From Streptomyces sp. WMMB 322 (lineage in GTDB: Bacteria; Actinomycetota; Actinomycetes; Streptomycetales; Streptomycetaceae): a stretch of DNA of 64,000 nt. The notes under the pieces were generated by a model. The model was not told the DNA's origin, did no database searches, and saw only the letters and a list, made by a program, of their open reading frames with translations. The stretch's first letter is position 1. The number at the start of each line of letters is the position of its first letter. The position numbers and the translations under genes were made by a program. The DNA lies in NCBI RefSeq assembly GCF_900090145.1, contig NZ_FMHI01000009.1:1-64000 (forward strand), written 5' to 3'. Positions 1 through 8,417 of the stretch are shown in pieces.

Positions 1-426
1 CGTGCTCCGTCGGTGGCGCAGATCGCGGAGCATGCGCGGATGTCGCAGGAGGATGTGCTGGTGGGGCTGGAGGCTCTGGAGAGTTACAGCACGTTGTCGC
101 TGGATGCGCAGTTGCCGGGGTCGGATGACGGGTATTCGCTGGCGGACACGCTGGGGCGCAGTGAGCCGGGGTTCGATCATGTGATCTACCGGGAGTCGGT
201 CAAGCCGCGGTTGGAGCGGCTGCCGGAGCGGGAGCGCCGCATTCTGTACATGCGGTTCTTCTGCGACATGACGCAGACGAGGATCGCTGATCAGCTGGGT
301 ATCTCGCAGATGCACGTCTCGCGTCTGATCAGCCGGACGTGCGAGCGGATCCAGCAGGAGGTCGACGCCGGCACGGACCGCGAAGACGACACCGGCGAAC
401 ACCGGCCCGAACTCACCGCCGCCTGA
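1..426 (+). CDS. SigB/SigF/SigG-family RNA polymerase sigma factor, C-terminal part
   Basis: The reading frame is open from base 1, so the N-terminus lies outside the window. The visible 141 residues match the end of an actinobacterial stress and sporulation sigma factor. Region 3 is at the start (SVAQIAEHARMSQEDVL, then the family-typical YSTLSLD). Region 4 follows, with RLPERERRILYMRFF and a helix-turn-helix TQTRIADQLGISQMHVSRL that would contact the -35 element. The short acidic tail before the TGA is ordinary. Which paralogue this is cannot be told without regions 1 and 2 or the usual anti-sigma neighbours, which are not in view. Confidence 0.9.
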   Translation, partial: RAPSVAQIAEHARMSQEDVLVGLEALESYSTLSLDAQLPGSDDGYSLADTLGRSEPGFDHVIYRESVKPRLERLPERERRILYMRFFCDMTQTRIADQLGISQMHVSRLISRTCERIQQEVDAGTDREDDTGEHRPELTAA

Positions 427-836
427 CCCCGGCAGCAGCCCTTCCGCACGCGACAGGGCCAGGGACGACCGGACATGGGAGCGCACGCCCGACCCGTTCG
501 CGAACCCGCGGCGAGGTCGGGCGACTGCCCGGTCACGCCTCCCCGTTCCGCGTTCCGCGGCCACACGGTCCCGGGCACCAGCGCCTGGCACACGGCACCC
601 GGCACCCGGCGACGCGACCACGACATCGGCCGGCACCTTTCCTTCCGTCCCGCGGCCGGCCAACACGTCTGCCCCAGGTTCACCACGGCCCGAGCCTGGG
701 GCAGACCCCCACCCGTCCCGCGCAGTCGGCCGCATGCCCAACCGTTCGCACAGGCTTCGCAGTTCGCCGTCGTGGAGCGTGGCCCGGGCCCGCCGTCGCA
801 GCGCAGGCCGACGCGGACATCCGGACGGCCCCGCGA
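427..836. other. Gene-free stretch
   Basis: About 410 bases between the end of the sigma factor and the end of the convergent GAF-ANTAR gene. Long open frames cross it, but only because stops are rare at this GC content. I see no Shine-Dalgarno plus start and no clear terminator hairpin. Confidence 0.4.
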
Positions 837-1649
837 CTACTCTCCGGCGCGGAAGTCGTCCCTGCCCCCGGCCACATCCGCCGCCACCTCGGTGACGGTC
901 CTGCCCAGGGAGAACGCACGTGCCCGAAGCCTCGTCATCGCTTCCTCGGCGTCCACACCGAGCCGCACCATCAGCATCCCGACGGCCCGGTGGACCTCCT
1001 CGTGATTGGCCTCCGCGTCCAGCCACCAGGCCACTTGCGCCTGTTCGTCCTCCCGCGGCTGATCCCGGTGGAGGCTGACGAGTCTCAGGCAGAGGACGTC
1101 GGCCGCGCGCATGCCCAGCCGGAAATCAGGCTCCTCCAGGGTGCTGGGCCCGGAGTTGTAAAGGTCGACCGTGCCCAGCACGCGGCTGCCCTGGCTCATC
1201 GGGAACGAGAAGGCGGAGCCGGCACCCGCTTCGACGGCATGGCGGGCGAAGACCGGCCACCGCCGCGTGTCCGGTCCGGCCGTGAGGTCGGCGGCGGCCA
1301 CCGGCTCTCCCGACCGGGTCGCACAGTGCCACGGGCCCTCGCCCAGCGTGTACTGGATCTCCGCCAGTTGTGCGGCGATGCCGTCGCTCGCGCACAGGGT
1401 CACATGTGACCGTTGCTCTCCGCCGGTCAGCGAAAGCGATCCGCCGGCCGTCCGGAGCAGCCGCACACATGCGGCGCACAGCCCCGCCGGTATGCCGTCC
1501 GCGGGCTGGTCCGGCGGCGGGATGGCCGCCTCGGCCACGAAACCGCGCCACCGGCGGTCGCGGTCGTCCTCTTCCGGCTCCGCAGGCCCCTCCTCCGGCT
1601 CGCCGGGATCCGTGCCGTCAGAGTCCCCGCCGGGTCGCAATGTCCTCAC
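837..1649 (-). CDS. GAF and ANTAR domain regulator
   Basis: A 270-residue protein. A GAF sensor domain occupies roughly residues 45-190. The C-terminal 70 residues form an ANTAR RNA-binding domain (HEEVHRAVGMLMVRLGVDAEEA, then a second helix with MTRLRARAFSLGRTVTEVA). Such proteins are thought to bind two-hairpin RNA and act as antiterminators; the GAF signal is unknown. The first 45 residues are acidic and low in complexity. The start is uncertain: GTG at 1649 sits almost on a GGCGGAGG sequence, while TTG at 1640 has better spacing from the same ribosome site. No sensor kinase or other partner lies next to it. Confidence 0.85.
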   Translation of the reverse strand: MRTLRPGGDSDGTDPGEPEEGPAEPEEDDRDRRWRGFVAEAAIPPPDQPADGIPAGLCAACVRLLRTAGGSLSLTGGEQRSHVTLCASDGIAAQLAEIQYTLGEGPWHCATRSGEPVAAADLTAGPDTRRWPVFARHAVEAGAGSAFSFPMSQGSRVLGTVDLYNSGPSTLEEPDFRLGMRAADVLCLRLVSLHRDQPREDEQAQVAWWLDAEANHEEVHRAVGMLMVRLGVDAEEAMTRLRARAFSLGRTVTEVAADVAGGRDDFRAGE

Positions 1650-2165
1650 CTCCGCCTTTCGTCATCACTACCGATCCGCCACCCCTCGGACTGTGAACTG
1701 CCCTGCCGCCGACGGCCGGACAGCAACCCGACAGCGACCGGAGCGCCACTGAAGGGCAACTTCCTTCACCACTCCGGGAGTCGAGCCGCCGGGGCCGGTG
1801 CACCCCCACTTGCCCCACCTGGGTCGAGCTGACCCGTCAGACGCGCCAGTCCTGTCTGTTCTGCATGTCCCTCCTGTCCCTCCTGTCGCGCCTGTTCGGG
1901 CGCCTCAGTCGCGGGTGAGATTCCGGACGGCCCCTACACGCAGGGTTTCCAGCACCTCGGCCTGGCTGCTCGCGCGGGAGACGAGTCCGGTGAGGCCGGC
2001 CCGGTCGATTCCGTCGACGTGGGGCGCGAGTTCGAGCAGCGTGCGCCGGCCACTCGGCGCGCACGGCGATTGGTGCGGCCGCGTCACGGACTTCCGCCGG
2101 CCGGGCCCCGACGGCATCCGGCCGCCGCACCGGAGGGTCGGTCTTCCGGTGCGGTCTTCCCGGGA
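1650..2165. other. Gene-poor stretch with a possible coding remnant
   Basis: No convincing complete gene. A minus-strand frame at about 1905-2117 reads as plausible protein (LLELAPHVDGIDRAGLTGLV, then SRASSQAEVLETLRVGA) but has no good start, so it may be the tail of a lost gene. Bases 1863-1905 contain short CCTGT/CGCCTGTT repeats. Confidence 0.3.
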
Positions 2166-2498
2166 TCAGCGGCCGAGGGCCCTCTCCAGCTCGCGCTTGC
2201 TCATCGAGGAACGTCCCTTGATGTTGCGCTGCTGCGCCTCGTTGTAGAGCTGATCGCGCGTGGGGCCGCCCCTGGGGCCCATCCGGTTGCCGGAGCGCCA
2301 GCCGCCGCGTTCCGGTGCGGACCTGCCCGCCGTGGACGTACGGCTCGCCCGCCGGGCCTCGCCGGTGCGCGCGCGCTCCTTGTTCACGGTCCGGGACGCC
2401 AACTCCTCGGCGCGGCCGGCGGAGGCGCCGCGCTTCTCGGCGCCCTCCTTGATGTGCTCGTACTGCCTCTCGCGCTTGGCGTTCGCTCCAGCAGGCAT
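2166..2498 (-). CDS. Small basic 'plasmid stabilization'-type protein
   Basis: A 110-residue hydrophilic, Arg/Lys-rich protein. It starts at ATG 2498 with AGGAGGAG about seven bases upstream, which decides this start over the longer frame. It belongs to a family common in Streptomyces and labelled plasmid stabilization protein by tradition, without a proven role. The N-terminus (NAKRERQYEHIKEGAEKRG) is helical. The C-terminus (DQLYNEAQQRNIKGRSSMSK) resembles the short helical Rho-N/SAP-like DNA-binding motif. There is no toxin or partition partner nearby, so the old name should not be read as a function. Confidence 0.8.
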   Translation of the reverse strand: MPAGANAKRERQYEHIKEGAEKRGASAGRAEELASRTVNKERARTGEARRASRTSTAGRSAPERGGWRSGNRMGPRGGPTRDQLYNEAQQRNIKGRSSMSKRELERALGR

Positions 2499-2546
2499 GA
2501 CTCTCCTCCTGCCTGTCGACGACTTTCGGCCCCGAGTGCCCCGCAT

Positions 2547-3041
2547 GCACAGGGCACACGTGAGGGCCGGACATCTCTCCCGGAACGTGCCCGTCGAACC
2601 GCGCCCGCAAGGACCGTGCCCGCAAGGACCGTGCCCGCCGGGCAGGGCGGTCGGGCCGCCGCCATGCCGCGTTCGCGTGCCGTTCGACGAGCCGGCCGCC
2701 CGACCCGCCGAAACAGGCCTCGCAGACGGTCAGTTCGGGCCGGGTGCCGTCGTCCTCCTCCAGGCAGAGGAGCTCGCTGACGTACTGCAACTCGTCCGTG
2801 AGGCGGACGGCTTCACGCACGTTCCGGAACCGCCGCGCCCTTGGCTCACGGCCCGGACGGCCGCGCCACGGGCCCCGGAGGCGCCGCGTCCCCGGTTTGA
2901 ACGTCTCATGCGGGTCAACCGGATGTGAACGTCGGACGTATGGACGAGCTTCGAGGCAGAACGGACACTTGTGTCACAGCTGTCCCGAACAGTGGAGGCG
3001 GCGGCAGGTGCCCCCTGCACGAGCACTCTGGAGGGTGCGCA
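2547..3041. other. Mostly non-coding; possible short minus-strand reading frame
   Basis: A minus-strand frame from about 2820 to 2640 has strongly GC-biased third positions and reads LTDELQYVSELLCLEEDDG, followed by a CEACFGG motif. It then runs through a duplicated CACGGTCCTTGCGGG sequence (2600-2640) with no stop until far inside the next gene. It may be a small cysteine protein damaged by frameshift, or chance. The rest is the upstream region of the Wbl gene. Confidence 0.25.
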
Positions 3042-3290
3042 ATGGACTGGCGCTACCGGGCCGCGTGCCGGGACGAAGACCCGGAGTTGTTCTTTCCGAT
3101 CGGTTCGTCGGGACCGGCGCTCATGCAGATCCAGGAGGCCAAGGCGGTCTGCAACGCCTGCCTTGTGAGAAGTCGGTGCGAGGCGTTCGGCTTCGGCGAG
3201 TACGACGGGGTGTGGGGCGGACTTTCGCCCGCCGAGCGGCGACTGGCCAAAGGGACCGGCGGGACGAGCCCGGGCTCCCGGCGGGCATGA
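3042..3290 (+). CDS. WhiB-like (Wbl) iron-sulfur regulator
   Basis: An 82-residue Wbl protein. The start at ATG 3042 follows GGAGGG at about 3030. The four cluster-binding cysteines are C9, C37, C40 and C46 in the order C-x27-C-x2-C-x5-C, and the G-V-W-G-G turn at about 56-60 is intact. The opening MDWRYRAACRDEDPELFFP resembles the WblE/WhiB1 group. The segment between C46 and the GVWGG turn is shorter than usual (EAFGFGEYD). Wbl proteins carry a [4Fe-4S] cluster and act with the principal sigma factor. It stands alone, transcribed away from the small basic gene upstream. Confidence 0.92.
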   Translation: MDWRYRAACRDEDPELFFPIGSSGPALMQIQEAKAVCNACLVRSRCEAFGFGEYDGVWGGLSPAERRLAKGTGGTSPGSRRA

Positions 3291-3676
3291 CCAGGCCGGG
3301 GCCGGGCCCCGGGCGGTGACATGACCGAGGTGCCGGGGCCGGGCCCCGGCCCGGGGGGCTTGCGCGGCGCGGGCGCGGGAGTCGGAGTAGGCGTCTGCGC
3401 GGGCGTCGCCGCCCGCGGGTGCGCGCTCAGGCGAAGTGCGGCGGCCCTTCCGGCCCGTCGTCCGTGACCGGCCCGGGCCGCGGCCCGTCCGCTTCGGGCG
3501 CCGGGTGCGGCGGAGAAGCCTCTGACCGGAAGTTGCGGCGGTCCTGCCGCGCGGGGCCGCGGTCCGCCCCGGCGGGCCTGTGCATCTCCGTCCTGGTCAT
3601 CCGGCGGGCACGGTTGTTATCCGCGGGACGATGCGGGGTACCCAGGCGCCTCCCCCGGACCCAGAGGAGGCGCACG

Positions 3677-4561
3677 ATGCCCGGAACCGATTCGGATCAC
3701 CCCGTGGAGCAGCAGCCGCAGCCGCCGTTCCCCCAGCAGGACGACGAACATCCCGGCTACACCGACCGGATGAGCCCTCGGCCCGACCACGGGGAGTCCA
3801 GCTACGAGGGCAGCGGCCGCCTCACCGACCGCAAGTGCGTGATCACGGGTGGGGACTCCGGCATCGGCCGCGCGGTGGCGCTGGCCTTCGCGCGGGAGGG
3901 GGCGGACGTGCTGCTGACGTACCTGCCGGAGGAGCAGGGCGAGGCGGAGGAGACGGTGCGCCTCGTGGAGGACGCCGGCCGCCGTGCGGTGTCCCTGGGG
4001 TGCGACATCAGGGAGGAGGACGAGTGCCGGCGCGTGATCGACACGGCCGTCGGCGAGTTCGGCCGCATCGACGTCCTGGTCAACAACGCGGCGTATCAGA
4101 TGTCCCAGCCGGACGGCATCGAGCACATCACCACCGAACAGTTCGACCGGGTAGTACGAACCAATCTCTACGGCATGTTCTGGCTGTCCAAGCTCGCCCT
4201 TCCGCACATCCCCGAGGGCGGGACCATCATCAACACCACGTCGGTGCAGGCGTACAAGCCCAGTCCGCATCTGCTGGACTACGCCATGACCAAGGGCGGG
4301 ATCGTCAACTTCACGCAGGGGCTGGCGGCGATGCTCGTGGAGCGGGGCATCCGCGTCAACGCGGTGGCGCCGGGCCCGGTGTGGACGCCGCTGATCCCCG
4401 CGACGCTTCCCGACACCTCGGAGTTCGGCAAGCAGGCCCCCATCGGCCGTGCGGGCCAGCCCGCCGAGATGGCGCCGGCCTACGTCTTCCTCGCCTCACC
4501 GGAATCCAGCTACATCACCGCCGAGATCATCAACGCGACCGGCGGAACCCCGCTCCCGTGA
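3677..4561 (+). CDS. SDR-family oxidoreductase (YhdF/general-stress type)
   Basis: A 294-residue short-chain dehydrogenase. ATG 3677 is preceded by AGGAGG. The first 50 residues form a Pro/Gln-rich tail ending in the SSYEGSGRL region typical of the general-stress SDR subgroup. The NAD(P)-binding TGGDSGIGRA lies at about residue 58, NNAAYQ at about 137, the catalytic Ser in the NTTSVQAY segment at about 195, and Y-x3-K as YAMTK at about 208. All catalytic residues are present. Substrate unknown; homologues are often induced by salt or ethanol stress. The next gene is 445 bases away, so it is probably monocistronic. Confidence 0.92.
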   Translation: MPGTDSDHPVEQQPQPPFPQQDDEHPGYTDRMSPRPDHGESSYEGSGRLTDRKCVITGGDSGIGRAVALAFAREGADVLLTYLPEEQGEAEETVRLVEDAGRRAVSLGCDIREEDECRRVIDTAVGEFGRIDVLVNNAAYQMSQPDGIEHITTEQFDRVVRTNLYGMFWLSKLALPHIPEGGTIINTTSVQAYKPSPHLLDYAMTKGGIVNFTQGLAAMLVERGIRVNAVAPGPVWTPLIPATLPDTSEFGKQAPIGRAGQPAEMAPAYVFLASPESSYITAEIINATGGTPLP

Positions 4562-5006
4562 TGCCCGGAGGCGCGGCAGTACGGACGGCGGCGGCAGGTC
4601 CGCGGGTCCGGCGTCCGTCCGCGGATGCGTCTCAGCGGGCTCGCCGCGCCGCACTGCCCGCACCCCGGGCAGGTCCGGTCCGTGCTGTGCGGCACCCCAC
4701 GTCCTCCGCCCGGGTACCGGCCGGTGGACGGCTGTTGAGACATTCCGCGATCTCCGCGCCGTGCGGCAGCGGAGAGGAGCAGTGGAGCGGAGCAGGAAGG
4801 ACACAAGAACGGCTGGTCGGTCCTCGGCGCGATTCCCTGCCTCCCGCCAGGGACCGGCAGGTGTTCATGACGAGGGTGTTCATGACGAAGAACCCCTGAG
4901 GACCGCACGCGCGGAGCGAGTTGCCGCCAAAGGCGTGCGGGCCGCCGGGCGCTCCGCTGCCGGAAAATCCGTTCCTTCCGGCTCCGGAAGGACGGAGACT
5001 CATCGC
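4562..5006. other. Gene-free stretch
   Basis: About 445 bases between the SDR and TOPRIM genes. No start with a ribosome site, no stable inverted repeat and no RNA gene was recognised. The last 30 bases carry GGAAGG and GGACGGAG, serving the downstream gene. Confidence 0.4.
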
Positions 5007-5624
5007 ATGGACGGCATGGGGGAGTTCCGGGAGGCGGTCACCGCATGGGCGGCAGGTGGCCACGGCGGCCCCGCACGCGAGCTCGCCGCGCGGCTGCCCG
5101 TCCGGACAGCGGTCCTGCTGGAGGGGCCGAGCGACGTCGCAGCGGTCAGCGCGCTGGCCGCGGCCCGCGGCAGGAACCTGGACGAGGAAGGAGTCTGCGT
5201 CCTGCCGGTCGGCGGTGCGATGAGCGTGGGACGCTTCACCCGCGTCCTCGGGCGTTCCGGCCTGGGCCTTCGTCTGACGGGCCTGTGCGACGAGGCGGAG
5301 AGCCGCTACTACGCGCGCGGCCTGGAGCAGGGGAGCGCGGCCCGGCCGGAGTTCTTCGTCTGCGCTGCGGACCTGGAGGACGAACTCATCCGGGCGCTGG
5401 GCGTGGAACGGGTGGAGGAACTCGTCCGCGCGGAGGGCGACCTGCGTTCCCTGCAGATCTTCCTGCGTCAGCCCGCCCAGCGCGGACGCACCTCGCAGCA
5501 GCAGCTGCGGCGCTTCCTCGGCACCAAGAAGGGACGCAAGATCCGCTACGGCCGCGTCCTCGTCGAGGCCCTCGACCCCGACCGCACACCCGCCCCACTG
5601 GACGGGCTGCTCGCCGGCCTCTGA
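5007..5624 (+). CDS. Stand-alone TOPRIM-domain protein
   Basis: A 205-residue protein with an OLD-type TOPRIM fold. The acidic first motif is VLLEGPSDVAAVSALAA (about residues 40-56), a glycine turn PVGGAMSVG follows at about 70, and the second acidic motif is GLCDEAESRYY at about 95. Classical OLD nucleases carry an ABC ATPase before this domain; it is absent here, so this is the TOPRIM module alone. A metal-dependent nuclease or nucleotidyl-transfer role is inferred from the fold. The C-terminal half is helical and basic (LRRFLGTKKGRKIRYGRVLV). GGACGGAG precedes ATG 5007. Neighbours suggest no partner. Confidence 0.75.
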   Translation: MDGMGEFREAVTAWAAGGHGGPARELAARLPVRTAVLLEGPSDVAAVSALAAARGRNLDEEGVCVLPVGGAMSVGRFTRVLGRSGLGLRLTGLCDEAESRYYARGLEQGSAARPEFFVCAADLEDELIRALGVERVEELVRAEGDLRSLQIFLRQPAQRGRTSQQQLRRFLGTKKGRKIRYGRVLVEALDPDRTPAPLDGLLAGL

Positions 5625-5733
5625 CTCCCGGGCGACGTCAGCGGCTTCTCCCCCCGACGTCGGGAAGACAGGTGAGCTGAAGGCCGCGCACGGCCACGGG
5701 GCCGCGCAGCGGCCGGAGTTCCACGGGCGGGCG

Positions 5734-6297
5734 CTACTGCCCCACCCGGCCGTCGACGCGTTCGCGCAGCAGGTCGGCGTGCCCGCAGTGGCGGGCGTAC
5801 TCCTCGATCCGGTGGACCCACAACTCCCGTACAGCGGTGCCGTCCTGCCCCACCACCCGTGCGCCCGGATCCGCGTACTCGGCCAACGCCGCGTCGGTTT
5901 GCGCCTGTTCCCGCTCCAGGTCGGCGAACGCGGCCTCGACCGCCGCCTGTTCCCCGACTGCCTGCTCGAAGTCGGCGTCACGCGCCCCGTACAGCTTCGG
6001 TGCCGGATCACCGGGAGTGATCCAGTTGCGCCAGTCACGCTCCACCTCGGCGAGATGACGGACCAGACCGAGCAAGGACATCGTCGACGGCGGCACCGAC
6101 CTGCGCGCCAGTTCCTGCGGACCCAGCCCGTCGCACTTCATCCGCAGCGTCAGCCGGTAGTCCCGCAGGAAGTCCCGCAGCGTCGCCAACTCGCCCTCCG
6201 GGGCGGCTCCGTCCTTGTTGCGGGGATCCTCGTCGGGGTCCGCCCACATGTCGGGGTGGACGGCGGCCTGGCTCCAGCGTTCGGGTACGTCGCTCAC
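5734..6297 (-). CDS. DinB-superfamily (DUF664) protein
   Basis: A 187-residue four-helix DinB-like protein. The core reads DFLRDYRLTLRMKCDGL, then SVPPSTMSLLGLVRHLAEVE, and ends with WVHRIEEYARHCGHADLLRE. The spaced histidines (about residues 90, 152, 160 and 163) match the metal triad region of this fold. Family members are thiol-dependent S-transferases (mycothiol in actinobacteria) or uncharacterised. I chose GTG 6297 because the protein starts SDVPERW as in relatives; no strong ribosome site is visible, and a GTG nine bases upstream is possible. The gene stands alone and is convergent with the TOPRIM gene. Confidence 0.85.
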   Translation of the reverse strand: MSDVPERWSQAAVHPDMWADPDEDPRNKDGAAPEGELATLRDFLRDYRLTLRMKCDGLGPQELARRSVPPSTMSLLGLVRHLAEVERDWRNWITPGDPAPKLYGARDADFEQAVGEQAAVEAAFADLEREQAQTDAALAEYADPGARVVGQDGTAVRELWVHRIEEYARHCGHADLLRERVDGRVGQ

Positions 6298-6556
6298 CGG
6301 GTTCACGATGCTGAGCGGTGGCCCGGCTTGCAAACGATTATCCCGGTCCTCCGCCCGGTGCTGCGCGGGCCGGTTCCGGACGCGACCGGGAACGACCGGC
6401 CCCGGCGGAGTCCACCGGGGCCGAACCGAAGTCGGCCAGGGACGGTTGACAGCCGGACGGACCGGCTCGCACACCGCGGCCCGGCACGGCCGCCGCCCGG
6501 CCTGCTCAGCCCGGGCGGTGGCCGGTGGGCGGATCTCCGCCCGTGGTGCGCGCGTT

Positions 6557-7366
6557 TCAGGAGAGGGCCAGGCCGTAGGCCGCGAGAACTTCCCCGACGG
6601 GCTGGTAGAAGGTCGACCCGCTGCCGGCCCCGACGATGAAGCCGAGCGCCGTGCCCCCGGAGAAGGCGGGACCGCCCTCGTCGCCCGGCTCCGAGTGCGC
6701 GGTGGAGCGGAAAAGGCCGCTGACGGTGCCCTCCGGGTAGTTGACCGAGACGTTGACCGCCTGGACGGTGCCGCACTGCAGGCCGCTCACCCGTCCCGCG
6801 TGGCACATCGACTGGCCGACGGCGGGCGAGGCACTGCGGGTGATGTCGACAGGTCCGCCTGCGCCGGTCTCCACCTCGCCCGGCCGTGCGACGTCGGGGT
6901 TCGTGTAGCGGATCAGCCCGTAGTCGTTGCCGGGGAAGGACGATCCGGCCGTCGAGCCGACGGGGACGGTCATTGCGGGATCGGCGTACCAGGTGTCCGC
7001 CCCCGTCACGCAGCGGCCGGAGACGATGGCGTAGTCGGTGCCGCCGTTGGTGGCGTTGAAGCCGACGGTGCACACGCGCCCCGCAGCGTAGAGGGAGTCG
7101 CCGCCCCGGACGGCCACCTGGCCGGCGGCCGGTCCCGCGTCCCGGTCCTGCGTGGCGGCGTCCCGGTCCCGGTCCTGCGTGGCGGGGCCGGCCGTGCCGG
7201 GCGTTCCCGCGTCGGGTGCGGCATGTGCGGCATGTGCGGCATGTGCGGCCTGCGCGGGCAGCGCCCCGAGCAGCATCACCGCGAGCAGGGCGGCACCCGC
7301 GGCGAGGCGCCCGCGCAGTGTGCCGCGCCGGTCCGCGTCAGGTCTTCGGCAGCTTCGTGATCTCAT
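6557..7366 (-). CDS. Secreted S1-family (streptogrisin-like) protein lacking catalytic His and Ser
   Basis: A 269-residue exported protein. ATG 7366 is preceded by AGGAGG. A signal peptide covers about residues 1-40 (arginine-rich start, hydrophobic AAGALLAVMLLGALPA-like core), followed by a repeated AHAAHAAHA stretch. The rest aligns by eye with streptogrisin-type serine proteases: SSFPGNDYGLIRYTN holds the catalytic Asp and YQPVGEVLAAYG the usual C-terminus. The conserved TAGHC is SGRC here (Arg118, codon CGC at 7013-7015), and GDSGGP is GDEGGP (Glu230, codon GAG at 6677-6679). Two of three catalytic residues are missing, so proteolysis is not expected. The frame is intact with normal codon use, so a binding or inhibitory role is more likely than decay. 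Confidence 0.88.
   Translation of the reverse strand: MRSRSCRRPDADRRGTLRGRLAAGAALLAVMLLGALPAQAAHAAHAAHAAPDAGTPGTAGPATQDRDRDAATQDRDAGPAAGQVAVRGGDSLYAAGRVCTVGFNATNGGTDYAIVSGRCVTGADTWYADPAMTVPVGSTAGSSFPGNDYGLIRYTNPDVARPGEVETGAGGPVDITRSASPAVGQSMCHAGRVSGLQCGTVQAVNVSVNYPEGTVSGLFRSTAHSEPGDEGGPAFSGGTALGFIVGAGSGSTFYQPVGEVLAAYGLALS
7221..7247. repeat. Tandem 9-bp repeat inside the S1-like gene
   Basis: Three perfect copies of GCATGTGCG. In the minus-strand gene they encode the Ala-His-Ala run just after the signal peptide. The period is a multiple of three, so copy number can change without breaking the frame. Confidence 0.85.
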
Positions 7367-7618
7367 CGTCGAGTCCTCCTGGGCTGTTGGAGCCGATGGT
7401 CCGACGGGCAGTCCGGCCGGCCGGGGCACTGCGCAGAAGCCCGGCCCGCAGCCCGGCCGGTCCCGGGCACTCGGGCATGCCGCCAACCGCCCGCCGCTGC
7501 TTGCGTGTTGGGCCCGTCATCGGCCGGTCTGTCCGAGCCTGCCCATTGTGTGAGAACGGTGACGGGCGCACCAGACGGCCTCGCGCCGGGCGGGACGGGC
7601 TGCCGCCCCGCCGCGCGC

Positions 7619-7894
7619 TCAAGGGCGCGGGACCGGAGCCGTCCCTGCCCTCGCCTCGCCGCTTTCGGCGACGCCGAACGCAGCCACCTTGCGGACGGCG
7701 ATGATCGCGACCGTCAGCAGGATGGCGTCCCAGGACAGATCGCCCGCGAGGCGGATCAAGCCGGCCGACATGAAGAAGTCCAGAAGGACGGGCAGGGCGG
7801 TGCGGATCGCGCGCGTGGTCACATAGGCCGCCAGGAAGGTCACCACGCCGGCCGCGGTGACGAGCAGCGCGGCCGCTTCGATCGCCGCTTTCAC
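7619..7894 (-). CDS. Small membrane protein paired with DUF1622 gene
   Basis: A 91-residue protein starting at GTG 7894, one base after the stop of the upstream DUF1622 gene, so the two are probably translationally coupled. It has three likely membrane helices (AAALLVTAAGVVTFLAAYV; a DFFMSAGLIRLAGDL-type helix; AILLTVAIIAVRKVAAFG). It resembles the same phosphate/ion-channel-like DUF1622 family as its neighbour (LIRLAGDLSWDAILLTVAII against the partner's QLAGDVLRTAVS), suggesting a diverged duplicate acting in one membrane complex. Function unknown. Confidence 0.7.
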   Translation of the reverse strand: MKAAIEAAALLVTAAGVVTFLAAYVTTRAIRTALPVLLDFFMSAGLIRLAGDLSWDAILLTVAIIAVRKVAAFGVAESGEARAGTAPVPRP

Positions 7895-7895
7895 G

Positions 7896-8321
7896 CTAGG
7901 GCGCCTTCCGTTCGCCGGGACCGGCCTCCGCGTGCTGCCGCTCTCCTTCCGCTTCCCGCTCCAACTCGGCACGTTCATGAGCGATCTCACGGCCCAAGAA
8001 GTAGTTGAGCGCCGTCCGGATGGCGGCGATCGCGGCGAGCTGTCCGATCTCGGTGAATCCGGGCGAGACCGCGGTACGCAGCACATCGCCCGCCAGCTGG
8101 AATTCGAGTCCCAGTACGAGGAACCTGCCCAGCGTCAGGCGGATCCGGTTGAAGCCCTTCCCGTGCTTCCCGCCACGCGTCACGGCCGCGATGAAACGCA
8201 CGAACGACCAGCACGCGCCGACAAAAATGATCAGTGCGCCCGCGGCCTCCACCACGCTTACGAGGACATCGATGGCCTCACGCAGGTTCGACTCCGGCAA
8301 CAGCTCCCACGAAAGGATCAT
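7896..8321 (-). CDS. DUF1622 membrane protein
   Basis: A 141-residue inner-membrane protein with three helices: VVEAAGALIIFVGACWSFV, a loop with the family hallmark RIRLTLGRFLVLGLEFQLAG, and IGQLAAIAAIRTALNYFLG. A charged C-terminal tail follows (REIAHERAELEREAEGE). DUF1622 proteins have no assigned biochemical role. It is the first gene of a two-gene unit with the small membrane protein downstream. Confidence 0.85.
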   Translation of the reverse strand: MILSWELLPESNLREAIDVLVSVVEAAGALIIFVGACWSFVRFIAAVTRGGKHGKGFNRIRLTLGRFLVLGLEFQLAGDVLRTAVSPGFTEIGQLAAIAAIRTALNYFLGREIAHERAELEREAEGERQHAEAGPGERKAP

Positions 8322-8417
8322 TCCTGCCGGTTACCCGGCGGCAGCAACCCCGTCCACCTGGCGCCTGCCACGCCCTTCCAATGGCAGACACCGGGCGGAC
8401 ACGATTCAGGTGTGCAG

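Noticed and set aside
1837..2497. Long minus-strand frame across the small basic gene
   Set aside because: It overlaps the better-supported 110-residue gene in another frame and gives Arg-rich nonsense in this part.
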